In this document: piece by piece, positions 24,946-34,832 of the stretch
Layout of the letters: every line of letters starts with the position of its first letter
How positions within the stretch are numbered: position 1 is the first letter of the stretch
Assembly: GCA_031258305.1 (NCBI GenBank)
Contig: JAIRNA010000081.1
Coordinates: 1-39,449, forward strand
Origin: Treponema sp.
GTDB taxonomy: Bacteria > Spirochaetota > Spirochaetia > Treponematales > Breznakiellaceae
Direction: 5' to 3'
DNA length: 39,449 bases
The notes under the pieces: model-generated
What the model was told of the DNA's origin: nothing
Databases searched by the model: none
The model's input: only the letters and a program-made list of their open reading frames with translations
Made by a program: the position numbers and the translations under genes

Positions 24946-27435
24946 CTAGTTTTGTACAGAGAAAGCGTAGTTGCCGCTGCTACCATTGCCGTATACGACA
25001 ATTATGAGAGGCCCAATATCATAATAGCCCTTGATGGAAAAACTGCCACTATATCCTGAAGAATAGGAGTTTGAATTATACGGGAAGCTGCTATAACTGC
25101 CCCCCTGTACATAAATGTCCGCATCCGTCCAGCTAAGATTGAAGTAACGATACGAGTAGTTTTGCGCGTCATTTACCCGGAAATACTGATATTCTCCTGC
25201 TGAAATATACTGCTGTGTGTAGGCGTTTAAGGGAATATCCGTTATATTCGGCGTGAAGACAGAGCCGCTCGGCGCGGATTCCGCGCTGTTGTCTCCGTCA
25301 GTACCGCGTGCGATTACCGTATACGTATATATGGTGTTGAACTGCACATCACTGTTATCATAATAATAAGTGCTTGTTGTATAATCGATATACTCGCCGT
25401 TTCGGTACACGTCGTAGTAGCGCGTGTAGCTATTCTGACCGTAAGGCACGGCGCTCCACGAAACGTAGTTTCGCGCCGAGTTTTGTTGGAATGTCGCAGT
25501 TACATTTGTCGGCGTCTGGTACTTGGTTTTTGCCAGATAGCCCACGCGGGATTCCTCGCCCTCCGTGCCGCCTGAAAGGATGCCTTTCACATAGTAATAG
25601 TACCCATAAGCGGTGATCAAGCCCACATCTTCGTAAGTAGCCTGTTCACTTGTCGTGTTCAGCGGTATCGGCGTATCGTTCACTTTGCTATAGGCGCCAT
25701 ATTCGCTCGTAGAACGGTAGACGTTATAGCCACCGACCGCCCAAGCTGCATGGTCCCAGAAAAGCTGTATGGAAGTGTCTGATTGGGTTGTCGTGTAGAC
25801 GTTGCTCAACGTGTTAATGGGGATGATTACCGTTGCCGTGCCTGTCCCATAAAGATTGGATATGGCGTTCTTAACGCTGTAAGCATAGGAGATCGATTTA
25901 TCCCCTGACTCAAGTGTAACCCTGAAGATAACGTTTTTCTGCCCGCTAGTTGTAGAGCCATTATTGGTGTAAACGTATTTCGCAGGTTCTATGGTCCACG
26001 GGTAATCGTCATTCGCGGCGCCAAAGGTTGTCGTCTCAGCTATTACCTTCCACTCGTATCCGGCTGCCTCTTCAAACGCCTCAACTTTTACGGGTTTATA
26101 CAGGCTGGTGGTATTGTCGCCGCTCAAAACAACGGTTCCCGTGAGTTGGAAGAAATTGACGATCACGTCTATGTCGCTGTACGGCATAGTAAAGTCGTAT
26201 TGGAGTCCGTCTGTTCCGTCAACGATCGTCGCGCTAGGCAGAGTAACGCTTGTCGCGTCAAAGCCGTAGTTTGCGGCGGGCGTTACGGTCAGCCGCGCCA
26301 ATCCGCCACCCGCGGCTTCGGGATTAACCGTAACCGTGCCGCCGGTATGAGCGGGAACGTTTATCTTGTAGACACTGGCGGACAAATCCACGTTTGTATT
26401 GCCTGTTATGTCGGATAAACTGAAGCTTTGCCAGGGGCTGTAAATGGATTTAGTACCCGCCGTTGCTTTGAAACGGAATTGCGCGCTCGTAAGATAGGTG
26501 CTTATGGCGTTTGAAGGCGTGTCTAATTCCCACGCATATTCTTCCTCGCCCGGCCAGTTGGTCTGGAGGGTGATTGACGCGATCTTAACCGTGCCGTCCG
26601 CAAGCTGAAGTTCGACCTCAGTCGGCGTGTAGCTGTCGTCCGCGTCTGGCTCGTAATTGTAGTTGAGAGACGCGGTTCCTCTAAAGTAAACTTCCGCGCT
26701 AAAATCCGCGGCGGTAAACGCAAGAACGCCCTCTGTCGTCAGATGCGGGTAGATGTACACGATTTCTTTACGAACCGCTTTGAGGTTAGCGTCATTGATT
26801 TCCCGATTGCTGTACGCGATAGCCTCAAGGGAGTATTTTCCCGCGGGGAGTTCCAAACTGCCGCTGATGTTGGTCCACGATTCATTGTATTCGGAGAAAT
26901 TGCCGAGATCTATCGACTCGTTCGCGCTGTTCGGATAAGACGGAGTGAGCGTCCCACTGGCCCATGTATACTCAGATTCGGTTCCGTCAGGCAGGGTTAG
27001 CTCCCAGGAGAAGGTTCCCGCAGCCTCTTCGTCCGTAAGGGGGAGAACCACCAGGGATATGTTTTTCGTTTCACCTTCCACAAGCGTAACGGATTTGCTT
27101 ACCCAGCCCACGCCCAAATCATCGCCTGTGTACGCCCACACGCCCACAGTCCAAGACCCGGCATCCAGTTCCTTCGTGATGGTAGAACCAGTAACGTCTT
27201 CTTCCAACTTCGTATAGCCGTTTGTTACAACCAGCCGATAACTCAAATCGGCCGCGCTCGGCCCCAAAGTGCGGGCAGTGCCGTCTATGTTCACCACGAT
27301 TTTGGCGGCCTCGGCTTTTTTAGCGGCCGCGTCCGCGGCGCCGCCAGACGACGAACCGTCCGCGCATCCGACAAAGGAAAAGATAAGCGCAATAAAGAAC
27401 GCGCCTAAAATTGTCTTAATAGAATTTTTCATCAT
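24946..27435 (-). CDS. Large surface lipoprotein with fibronectin type III-like domains
   Basis: About 829 residues, with a lipobox IFSFVGC (cysteine near residue 24). After a short Ala/Lys linker come several beta-sandwich modules: residues about 45-270 with sugar- or pilus-like beta repeats, a GGTVTVNPEAAGG to AANYGFDATSVTLP stretch typical of bacterial repeat modules, and two Fn3-like domains (about 545-720; IQLFWDHAAWAVGGYNVYRS and NYVSWSAVPYG). A C-terminal Tyr/Ser-rich module resembles the PPC family (YISAGEYQYFRV). Likely a cell-surface binding protein. GGAGGA lies directly before two consecutive ATGs; the second, at 27432, has better spacing. It begins 6 bases after the stop of the upstream lipoprotein gene, so they form an operon. 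Confidence 0.82.
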   Translation of the reverse strand: MMKNSIKTILGAFFIALIFSFVGCADGSSSGGAADAAAKKAEAAKIVVNIDGTARTLGPSAADLSYRLVVTNGYTKLEEDVTGSTITKELDAGSWTVGVWAYTGDDLGVGWVSKSVTLVEGETKNISLVVLPLTDEEAAGTFSWELTLPDGTESEYTWASGTLTPSYPNSANESIDLGNFSEYNESWTNISGSLELPAGKYSLEAIAYSNREINDANLKAVRKEIVYIYPHLTTEGVLAFTAADFSAEVYFRGTASLNYNYEPDADDSYTPTEVELQLADGTVKIASITLQTNWPGEEEYAWELDTPSNAISTYLTSAQFRFKATAGTKSIYSPWQSFSLSDITGNTNVDLSASVYKINVPAHTGGTVTVNPEAAGGGLARLTVTPAANYGFDATSVTLPSATIVDGTDGLQYDFTMPYSDIDVIVNFFQLTGTVVLSGDNTTSLYKPVKVEAFEEAAGYEWKVIAETTTFGAANDDYPWTIEPAKYVYTNNGSTTSGQKNVIFRVTLESGDKSISYAYSVKNAISNLYGTGTATVIIPINTLSNVYTTTQSDTSIQLFWDHAAWAVGGYNVYRSTSEYGAYSKVNDTPIPLNTTSEQATYEDVGLITAYGYYYYVKGILSGGTEGEESRVGYLAKTKYQTPTNVTATFQQNSARNYVSWSAVPYGQNSYTRYYDVYRNGEYIDYTTSTYYYDNSDVQFNTIYTYTVIARGTDGDNSAESAPSGSVFTPNITDIPLNAYTQQYISAGEYQYFRVNDAQNYSYRYFNLSWTDADIYVQGGSYSSFPYNSNSYSSGYSGSFSIKGYYDIGPLIIVVYGNGSSGNYAFSVQN

Positions 27436-27441
27436 TCCTCC

Positions 27442-28437
27442 TTATTTCACCACCGTGAAGCTGATGGTCTTTGAATACTCCACCCCGCCCTTATAGCCAG
27501 TAAACGTAATGGTATGGGGCTGGGTCAAAGTGTAATCGTCCCAAGCGTGTATCGTGATGATGTTGTCATTGCTATAATCCTGTCCGTCAATGTTCCAAGA
27601 TATACCTGTCCATAGGTCAGACCCGCCGACGCTTATGAGCACCATATTAGGCGTATCCGCAGTTACGCCATATCTGGTGAGGATGATACCGCCTTCCGGT
27701 ATTCCGTAGACGACCGGCTCTTCCGCGCTGTTGGGCAGCGCAATGGTTACTTCAACCGCTTGATCAGCCTCTTCGGGCGGTTCCGGCAGAACCGTCACCT
27801 GGAAGGTCGTAAAGATGTCGCCAATAGCCACGATGAGGTTCTGCGTTCCTGCCGCCGCTTTGTCGTACCCAGTTATGGTAGCGCTGTCTACAGGCTCTAC
27901 TTTTTTAGAACCGTCAGAATACGAGCCGGTCAACACCAGAGATCCATTGTCAAAAGCTTCGTTGTAATCATAGTACGTCTTTGACACGATAACGCTTAAC
28001 GACTGGAGAACCACTGCGGGCGGTACGGGCGGCATCGGAAGAACCGTTACCTCAACGTAGTAGGTTTGCGTGGAGCCGTCTTCCGCTTTCACCACATAGT
28101 TCTTCCCAACCGTAAAGTCATGAGGTGGTAGCTGCCGCTCGTTTACGGCCGCTCCCGCCTCTCCGATGACCTCGCCGGTAGCCGGGTCAATGATTTGCGC
28201 TGCTTTTGAGACCACCGCAATCGGCGACAACGCGGTTACCGCGCTGTTAGACGGCAAGGTAACCGCGATACGCTTCGCGTCTTCATCAATAACGCCTTCC
28301 ACATTGTTGACTTTAAACGCAATGATGCTTTTCTCGCCGCTCTTCAGGGGGTCGGATTCTTCCGCGCACCCCATAAATCCGAATGACGCCAGTATCAATA
28401 CGGCTGTCATTCCCCAAAAAAGACTCTTTTTTAGCAT
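27442..28437 (-). CDS. Lipoprotein with DUF5018-like and Big-like domains
   Basis: 331 residues with a lipobox FGFMGC (cysteine at residue 24). Residues about 35-133 fit a DUF5018-like module (SIIAFKVNNVEGVIDEDAKRIAVTLP and later GKNYVVKAEDGSTQTYYVEVTV). Residues about 145-220 look like a bacterial Ig-like Big_3 domain (LVLTGSYSDGSKKVEPV, then GTQNLIVAIG). The rest is another beta domain. Such architectures are common in treponemal surface lipoproteins. A strong GGAGGAGA site precedes the ATG. First gene of a two-gene operon with the Fn3 lipoprotein. A candidate promoter (TTGCCT, 17 bases, TATTAA) lies about 30 bases upstream. Confidence 0.82.
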   Translation of the reverse strand: MLKKSLFWGMTAVLILASFGFMGCAEESDPLKSGEKSIIAFKVNNVEGVIDEDAKRIAVTLPSNSAVTALSPIAVVSKAAQIIDPATGEVIGEAGAAVNERQLPPHDFTVGKNYVVKAEDGSTQTYYVEVTVLPMPPVPPAVVLQSLSVIVSKTYYDYNEAFDNGSLVLTGSYSDGSKKVEPVDSATITGYDKAAAGTQNLIVAIGDIFTTFQVTVLPEPPEEADQAVEVTIALPNSAEEPVVYGIPEGGIILTRYGVTADTPNMVLISVGGSDLWTGISWNIDGQDYSNDNIITIHAWDDYTLTQPHTITFTGYKGGVEYSKTISFTVVK

Positions 28438-28813
28438 AGAGTCTCCTCCTCATTTTTAGGCTCGTACAAGCCTTTAATATCCCTCCGTATACGCGGAGGC
28501 AAAAAAGAGGAGAAAATCGCCATAAAACAAAAAGCAAAAATATGGTATGATAAACGGCGTTTTTCGCGCCCCCGGTTCCGACGATATCCTGCAAGAATTT
28601 ACGGTTCCGGGGTTCCTCTTGTTTTGAACAAAAAACCTCCTGTCAATTTTTATACAAGGAGTTCAACACATATACAACAGAGTTGCGCACAATTCATCGT
28701 ATGCAACTTTGCGGCATAAAACCACCTATGTTTATTCGTAATATTTTTATGAGAAAAAATTCGAGGAACGCTACCAGTATAGGCTTGTACAGGTATATTA
28801 AAATAAGACGGCC

Positions 28814-28825
28814 GGGGGGGGGGGG
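28814..28825. repeat. 12-nt poly-G homopolymer
   Basis: Twelve consecutive G, the mirror image of the 12-C tract at 16310-16321. On the plus strand GTATAGGCTTGTAC lies 23 bases before it, as GTATAGGTTGTAC does on the minus strand at the other locus. Confidence 0.85.
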
Positions 28826-29087
28826 ATCTTAAGAGATTCAATAACAAAATCTACGCCCCGTGTCTTATAGAGATGATTTATACTATTTCTATTACTGACT
28901 TTCATATCATGGTTATCATAGTATAAATTAAAAAAAGTTGCAAGGGGTTTTAAAGAAATTTTAACGTTTTGTACAAAAAACGGGTGTCAGACACCGCGTC
29001 TGTGTGCGTTAGGCGTTTTATGATACGGTTTTGATATACCGCTTGACCTGTGTTCTATATTTTACTAAAATGAATGTGAAAAAATAT

Positions 29088-29115
29088 TTGATTTTTAATT
29101 ATAGTATGGTATAAT
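29088..29115 (+). promoter_or_regulatory. malQ promoter
   Basis: TTGATT (29088-29093), 16-base spacer, TATAAT (29110-29115), leaving a leader of about 30 bases with AGGAGG before the malQ ATG. Confidence 0.7.
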
Positions 29116-29152
29116 AAGAAAAGTTCTTCAAAAGAGAACTAGGAGGCTATTT

Positions 29153-31156
29153 ATGGATAGAAGAATAGGAGTCGTCGTTCCGGTGGGAGCGCTCCGTGGA
29201 GAAAAGAGTTTGGGTGTAGGGGAATTCCCCGACATCGCTGAATTTGCCTCTGCGGTAAAAAATATGGGCATGGGACTTATTCAGTTATTGCCTGTAAACG
29301 ATACTGGTTTTGAGAGTTCGCCGTACAGCGCGCTCTCGGCATTTGCTTTGCATCCTCTTTACATAAGAATTGGAGATATAGAAGAAGCCGCGTCTTTTTC
29401 CCAAAAAATTAAAGATGCATTAGAAGGGTTTGAACAAGAACTTCGTTTCCCGCATCAGCGGATTCTCCGCGTAAAGCTCGATTTGCTTATGAAAATTTAC
29501 TCCGCTAACAAGGAAGCTATTATCAAAAGCGCTGTCTTCGGCAAGCTCGCAAAATGGATAGAGGAAAACCCTTGGGTTAAGCCTTACGCGGTGTTTAAGC
29601 GTTTGAAAGAAGCTAATGAACAAAAAAGCTGGAAAGAATGGCCCCCTCAATACCGAAACATTACTTATGAGCGAATAGAGGCGTTTTGGAAAGATGAGAG
29701 TCTCCGCGGCGAACATGTTTTCTGGGTCTGGGTACAGTCCGCGCTTGACGAGCAGTTCGCCAAAGCCGCTAAAGCGGTCGCGGATGCAGGGCTTATTCTC
29801 GAAGGCGATCTCCCTATTCTGATAAACGATGATTCTTGCGATGTGTGGGCGTACCCTGAATATTTTTATATGAACCTATCTGCGGGCGCTCCACCTGATA
29901 TGTATAGTCCTAACGGACAGAACTGGGGTTTTCCGGTCTATAATTGGCATAATCTAGCGAAAAATAACTACGAATGGTGGAAGAACAGACTCAAAGCCGC
30001 TGAGAAATACTATAAGGCTTACCGAATTGACCACGTTTTGGGCTTTTTCCGTATCTGGGCTTCCTCTCGAAAGGACTTGTCCTCGTCTTCGCTCATGGGG
30101 AGGTTTATCCCCTATAAGCCGATTCTCCGTAAGGACATGGAACTTCTAGGCTTTGATACCCCGAAAATCCACTGGCTTTCCTACCCTCACATTCCCACGA
30201 GCGAGGTATGGCGTTCTCTTGACGGCTTAAAAGACGCAAACGGCAACAATGACTACGAGACTATTCGGCAATCCGCAGAAAAAGCCTTTATGTCCTGCCT
30301 TCAGCGTATCAATAACGAAGAGCTGTGGTGGTTCAATGATAGTATCAAAGGCGAAAAAGATATTATTGACAAGGACCTGCACCCGTTTGTGCAGGATTAT
30401 CTGATTTGGGCGTGGAGAAATCGCACGTTGCAGGAATATGAGAAGGGTAAGTATTCGCCGACTTGGTTCTACCGCGATACCCGCGCCTACAATAGTCTCT
30501 CTGACGAACAAAAGGGTAAACTGGAAGCCCTTATCGAGAGGCAGAGTATAGCCTCCGAAAAGGCGTGGGAGAACCAGGGGAGGAAGCTCCTTGCCATGTT
30601 GAAAGAATCTGCGTCTATGCTTCCATGTGCTGAGGATTTGGGCGAGGTTCCGGATTGTGTGCCAAAAACGCTTAACAAACTTAAGATTCTGGGGCTCCGT
30701 GTGGTACGGTGGGCGCGTGAATGGGACGAAGAAGGTTCGCCGTTCATACCATTGGAGGATTATCCTGAATTAAGCGTATGCACGCTTGCGGTTCACGACA
30801 GCTCCACTATGCGCGAATGGTGGGACCACGAAGCGGAACAGGAGGTGTTCAGCGCTTTCTTAGGACAACCGGCCCTGCCGCCTGTCTACAACCCGGGCAC
30901 CGCGAAAATCATCCTGAAAAAAGCCGCGTCTGCCGCATCTCTGTTTCGTGTTTTCCAGATTCAAGACATTCTCCACCTCTCACAGCGCTATTATGCGCCT
31001 GATTCTAAATTCGAAAGGGTCAATGTGCCTGGTTCTGTGAGCGAGTTCAACTGGACATACCGTCTGCCCGTGACTATCGCGGAAATCGCCAAGGACGAAG
31101 AACTCATCTATGCGGTCAGAGAATTGTCGAAAGTGAAGCAAGGCGAGAAAAAATAG
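29153..31156 (+). CDS. malQ: 4-alpha-glucanotransferase (GH77)
   Basis: Transfers alpha-1,4-glucan segments between maltodextrins (amylomaltase/disproportionating enzyme), in glycogen or maltodextrin metabolism in the cytoplasm. 667 residues. The GH77 barrel carries LLPVNDTGFESSPYSALSAFALHPLYI near the N-terminus, the predicted nucleophile D293 in YRIDHVLGFFRIW, the acid/base E494 in PCAEDLGEVP, and the third acid D549 in AVHDSSTMREWW. It resembles the longer DPE2-type enzymes without their starch-binding domains. AGGAGG precedes the ATG and a good promoter lies upstream. The next gene, a large GH13 protein, starts 43 bases downstream, so both are probably one operon for storage or imported glucans. 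Confidence 0.93.
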   Translation: MDRRIGVVVPVGALRGEKSLGVGEFPDIAEFASAVKNMGMGLIQLLPVNDTGFESSPYSALSAFALHPLYIRIGDIEEAASFSQKIKDALEGFEQELRFPHQRILRVKLDLLMKIYSANKEAIIKSAVFGKLAKWIEENPWVKPYAVFKRLKEANEQKSWKEWPPQYRNITYERIEAFWKDESLRGEHVFWVWVQSALDEQFAKAAKAVADAGLILEGDLPILINDDSCDVWAYPEYFYMNLSAGAPPDMYSPNGQNWGFPVYNWHNLAKNNYEWWKNRLKAAEKYYKAYRIDHVLGFFRIWASSRKDLSSSSLMGRFIPYKPILRKDMELLGFDTPKIHWLSYPHIPTSEVWRSLDGLKDANGNNDYETIRQSAEKAFMSCLQRINNEELWWFNDSIKGEKDIIDKDLHPFVQDYLIWAWRNRTLQEYEKGKYSPTWFYRDTRAYNSLSDEQKGKLEALIERQSIASEKAWENQGRKLLAMLKESASMLPCAEDLGEVPDCVPKTLNKLKILGLRVVRWAREWDEEGSPFIPLEDYPELSVCTLAVHDSSTMREWWDHEAEQEVFSAFLGQPALPPVYNPGTAKIILKKAASAASLFRVFQIQDILHLSQRYYAPDSKFERVNVPGSVSEFNWTYRLPVTIAEIAKDEELIYAVRELSKVKQGEKK

Positions 31157-31199
31157 AGAAGAAACGTATCTCCAAAGAACCATATAGTAAGGAAACTAC

Positions 31200-34100
31200 A
31201 TGAAATTAGAAATCATCCTGACCGCCTTTGAAGGTAAAGGCGGAACAAAGCAAACGCGGAACCCGACTATGGAATTCCATATTTGTAACGAAGTACGGAA
31301 CGAGTGCGCGCTTGAGAGCGGACTGTTCTCACTGACAGGCAACGTGGTATGTGTGGATTTTCCGCAGGTGCGCTCCTTGTCCCAGAAATTGAATGAAAAA
31401 GGTTACAAAGTTAAAAGCGGACAGCTCAACGCGATAGGTCTCATTGATGAGATTCTGCATTACGTGGTGAAACTTTACCGTGAGCAGGTGCAGCCGGACG
31501 TATTTGATACGGCGCTCTCCCACCTCAATGCAACCTTGGGGCAAGAGCAAACTGACGAGTTATTGCGTAAATTCTGCGAGCGTTTTCCACCGAAAAAGGT
31601 TTACACGAAGGAAACCGATGTCAAAAATTACTTGCAAACCTCCGAAGACGGCGTTAGTCATTCTATTATGTCTCTCGAAGAAATTCTTTTGTTGGCGCTT
31701 GCCAATATCAACCCCGCGTTTAAACCTTTCCTGTTCTTGTTTGACGACAAGCCTTTATCTATGGAAACTAAAGCCATCTACGACAGCGCTGTTGAAGAAT
31801 TGGAAAAACATCTGAAAGCTTTGCCGATCTTTGGTTCAGACGATCAGAACTTGTGGGATTTACTTCGCGCTCCGTCTCTCGCTTCTCCGGATTCTTTAAG
31901 CGGACAGCTCGATTTCATACGCCGAAAATGGGGGCTTCTCCTCAAGAAATTTATGAGGCGGCTTTTAATGGGTATGGATGTTATCAAAGAAGAGGAAAAA
32001 CCTTTCTGGGGCGGAGCGGCCGGTCCTACCGAGGTTATATATTTTGGACATCGTGATAACGAATACGAAAAATTTAGCCTTGACCAGGAATGGATGCCCC
32101 GTACCGTGCTTATGGCAAAGTCAACCCTTGTGTGGCTCTATCAGCTTTCCAATAAATACAACCGGGAAATCACCCGCCTCGACCAGATTCCCGATGAAGA
32201 ACTGGACGAGCTTTCGCGGTGCGGCTTCACCGGGCTATGGCTTATCGGCTTGTGGGAGCGGAGTAACGCCAGCAAGACCATCAAACAGTGGACCGGCAAT
32301 CCGGAGGCGGCCGCCAGCGCCTATAGCCTCTATGACTACGACATCGCGGGTGAACTTGGCGGCTGGGACGCTTTGCGGAATCTCCGCGACCGGTGCGGGC
32401 AACGCGGGATTAGACTCGGCTCGGATATGGTTCCGAACCACACAGGCATCGACTCTCGCTGGATTATGGAACACCCTGATCGTTTCCTGCAATTAGACCA
32501 TCTCCCCTTCCTTTCTTACAGTTATAACTGCGGCAACCTTTCGGGGCGGGAGGATATAACGGTACAAATTGAAGAACACTACTTCACCCGAAGTGATGCG
32601 GCTGTCGTGTTTCGTCATATCGACAACCGTACGGGGCGGACACGCTATATCTACCATGGTAACGATGGTACGTCTATGCCCTGGAACGACACAGCGCAGA
32701 TAGACTTTTTGAATCCCGAAGCCCGTGAAGCCGTGATACGTACCATTATTGGGGTGTGTCAACAGTTCCCTATCGTGCGTTTTGATGCGGCAATGACTAT
32801 GGCGAAACGGCATATCCAGCGGCTCTGGTACCCGGAACCTGGGCATGGCGGCGACATCGCCTCTCGCGCCGAATACGGCTCCATGACTAACGAAGAGTTC
32901 AACCGGCGAATCCCCAACGAATTCTGGCGCGAAGTGGTTGACCGGTGCGCGGTTGAAGCGCCTAATACCCTGCTCCTCGCCGAAGCTTTCTGGATGATGG
33001 AGAGTTATTTCGTACGCACGCTCGGAATGCACCGCGTCTACAATTCCGCTTTTATGAATATGCTTAAAAAAGAGGAGAATGACAAATACCGCGCTTCAAT
33101 CAAGAACACGCTTGAATTTGACCCGGAAGTACTAAAGCGGTTTGTCAACTTTATGAACAACCCTGATGAAGAGACCGCAGTGGCACAATTCGGTAAAGGC
33201 GATAAGTACTTTGGCGTTTGCACGCTGATGGTTACCATGCCCGGCTTGCCTATGTTCGGGCATGGGCAAATCGAGGGGTTTGAAGAAAAATACGGCATGG
33301 AATATCGGCGCTCCTACCGCAATGAAAAGCCGGATAAATGGCTCGGCGATAGGCACGAGCGCGAAATTTTCCCCCTGATGAAGCGGCGTATGATATTCTC
33401 CGGTAGTGAAAACTTCTGCCTGTTTGACCTCTATGCGTCAGGCGGCGCGGTGAATGAGAATGTCTTCGCCTACTCGAACCGTTTTGACGAGGAGCGATCG
33501 CTTGTGTTTTACAACAACTCCTACTACGAAGCCGCAGGCTGGATCCACGGAAGTTGCGCGAACATTCCGCTCAAGAATGGCGGAACTAAACGAGATACGC
33601 TGGGGCAGGCGCTGGCGCTGGATGGAGATTTCGCGCTTTTCCACGAACAGCGTTCCGGACTGTGGTTCATACGCTCTGTCAAAGAACTCTATGAGCGGGG
33701 TTTCTTCGTTATGTTAAAAGGCTATGAAGCGCAGGTTTATCTTGACATACATGCCGTTCATGACGCGGACGGCAAATGGTCCCGCATATGCAACGAATTG
33801 AACGGCGATGGGGTATATGATCTCGAAGCCGCATTCCAAGATATCTTCCTTGCAGAACTCTATAAACCATTTATGGCGATTTTCTCTCGTGAACGCCTGA
33901 ATAACTTATCCGATATGTTCTCGCGGAGTAAATCAACGATCCTCGCAGGAGACGCCGAACAATACATCGATTCGCTTGAGGAACCAGTTTTAAGCTTCAT
34001 AATTCAGGCAAAACGCTACTTAGTCGGCGCGGACGGGCGTTACGAGCCATTCAAAACCGCATCGTATTATCCTCGTAAGGTTCCGGATCCGTTTACTGTG

Positions 34101-34706
34101 TGGAAGGAATTTGCAGGATATCTACGGCGGCTGTTCAATCTGCCCGCTCATATGACGCCGTCTGTGGAAGATTTGCCTTTTATTTTGGGATATGGGGTTT
34201 TGTCTTCGCTTCGCGCTCTTTTGAGTGGTGGTTCAGGTGCTGATGTAACTGCGCTTATAGGGCATTGGCAACTTGACCGAAAAATGCGGGATGCTTTTGT
34301 CAAAGCAGGCGTGGGCCGGGATGCCTATCGCGTCATAGCGCTGATAAAAGCCGTGCTTGCCCGCACGTCTGGCGACTCGGTTCCAGACGACTTGACGCAA
34401 ATCATCATGGAACATTATCAAGAGGAAGACTTCCGTCAACTCCTCGGTATAAACGTCTTCAACGGTATCGTGTGGTTCAACAAAGATGCTTTTGACGCGG
34501 CCGTAAGCTATGTTCCCCTGTTCCTGGCGCTTGAAAGCGATAGCGCCTTCAAACCTAAGTCGGTTGCGGTCAAAAAATCAGCGAAATCGTCAAAGGCAAT
34601 GTGGGAAAAGCGCATTAAGGCAATCGCCCACGCCGTGGAGAAACTACGAGCGGCAGAGGAAAAATCCGACTATAAGTTTGAGAAATTCTTGGAAGAGCTG
34701 GAGTAA
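31200..34706 (+). CDS. Large GH13 alpha-amylase-family protein
   Basis: 1168 residues, far longer than an ordinary amylase. Residues 1 to about 320 form an N-terminal region I do not recognise. The GH13 barrel spans about 330-780: IRLGSDMVPNHTGIDS (region I), D529 in IVRFDAAMTMAKRH (nucleophile, region II), E595 in LLAEAFWMM (acid/base, region III), and D656 in VNFMNNPDEETA (region IV). In region IV the usual NHD reads NPD, an unusual loss of a conserved substrate-binding histidine. A helical C-terminal region of about 350 residues follows, ending in a Lys/Glu-rich tail. There is no signal peptide. Position right after malQ suggests a role in glycogen or maltodextrin turnover; the exact reaction is unknown. 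Confidence 0.88.
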   Translation: MKLEIILTAFEGKGGTKQTRNPTMEFHICNEVRNECALESGLFSLTGNVVCVDFPQVRSLSQKLNEKGYKVKSGQLNAIGLIDEILHYVVKLYREQVQPDVFDTALSHLNATLGQEQTDELLRKFCERFPPKKVYTKETDVKNYLQTSEDGVSHSIMSLEEILLLALANINPAFKPFLFLFDDKPLSMETKAIYDSAVEELEKHLKALPIFGSDDQNLWDLLRAPSLASPDSLSGQLDFIRRKWGLLLKKFMRRLLMGMDVIKEEEKPFWGGAAGPTEVIYFGHRDNEYEKFSLDQEWMPRTVLMAKSTLVWLYQLSNKYNREITRLDQIPDEELDELSRCGFTGLWLIGLWERSNASKTIKQWTGNPEAAASAYSLYDYDIAGELGGWDALRNLRDRCGQRGIRLGSDMVPNHTGIDSRWIMEHPDRFLQLDHLPFLSYSYNCGNLSGREDITVQIEEHYFTRSDAAVVFRHIDNRTGRTRYIYHGNDGTSMPWNDTAQIDFLNPEAREAVIRTIIGVCQQFPIVRFDAAMTMAKRHIQRLWYPEPGHGGDIASRAEYGSMTNEEFNRRIPNEFWREVVDRCAVEAPNTLLLAEAFWMMESYFVRTLGMHRVYNSAFMNMLKKEENDKYRASIKNTLEFDPEVLKRFVNFMNNPDEETAVAQFGKGDKYFGVCTLMVTMPGLPMFGHGQIEGFEEKYGMEYRRSYRNEKPDKWLGDRHEREIFPLMKRRMIFSGSENFCLFDLYASGGAVNENVFAYSNRFDEERSLVFYNNSYYEAAGWIHGSCANIPLKNGGTKRDTLGQALALDGDFALFHEQRSGLWFIRSVKELYERGFFVMLKGYEAQVYLDIHAVHDADGKWSRICNELNGDGVYDLEAAFQDIFLAELYKPFMAIFSRERLNNLSDMFSRSKSTILAGDAEQYIDSLEEPVLSFIIQAKRYLVGADGRYEPFKTASYYPRKVPDPFTVWKEFAGYLRRLFNLPAHMTPSVEDLPFILGYGVLSSLRALLSGGSGADVTALIGHWQLDRKMRDAFVKAGVGRDAYRVIALIKAVLARTSGDSVPDDLTQIIMEHYQEEDFRQLLGINVFNGIVWFNKDAFDAAVSYVPLFLALESDSAFKPKSVAVKKSAKSSKAMWEKRIKAIAHAVEKLRAAEEKSDYKFEKFLEELE

Positions 34707-34832
34707 GATGATTAACAAAACTTTTCCCAAAATACGCGCCGTGTTTTGGGAAAAGTTATTTCAGGCGGTACAGGCGCCGCTTTCGCGGCTCTCCCCTCTT
34801 GTAAATCTTTTTGGTTTATGCCATACTTCACT

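Larger units (their letters stand above)
28438..29152. other. 715-base gene-free region with G-tract
   Basis: AT-rich with no supportable gene. It contains a hairpin CCTCCG/CGGAGG near 28483-28500 in the leader of the minus-strand operon, a GTATAGGCTTGTAC element at 28777-28790, a 12-G tract at 28814-28825, a GGTGTCAGACACC palindrome at 28983-28995, and the malQ promoter at its right end. A small RNA is possible but not demonstrable. Confidence 0.65.

Noticed and set aside
28550-28620. Possible small RNA with GGTTCCG direct repeat and CCCCGG/CCGGGG inverted repeat
   Set aside because: The pairing is only 6 bp across a long loop, with no promoter or terminator that would define a transcript.
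34746-34832. N-terminal extension of IMP dehydrogenase
   Set aside because: The extension overlaps the promoter-like region and has no similarity to the family; ATG 34833 gives the usual start.
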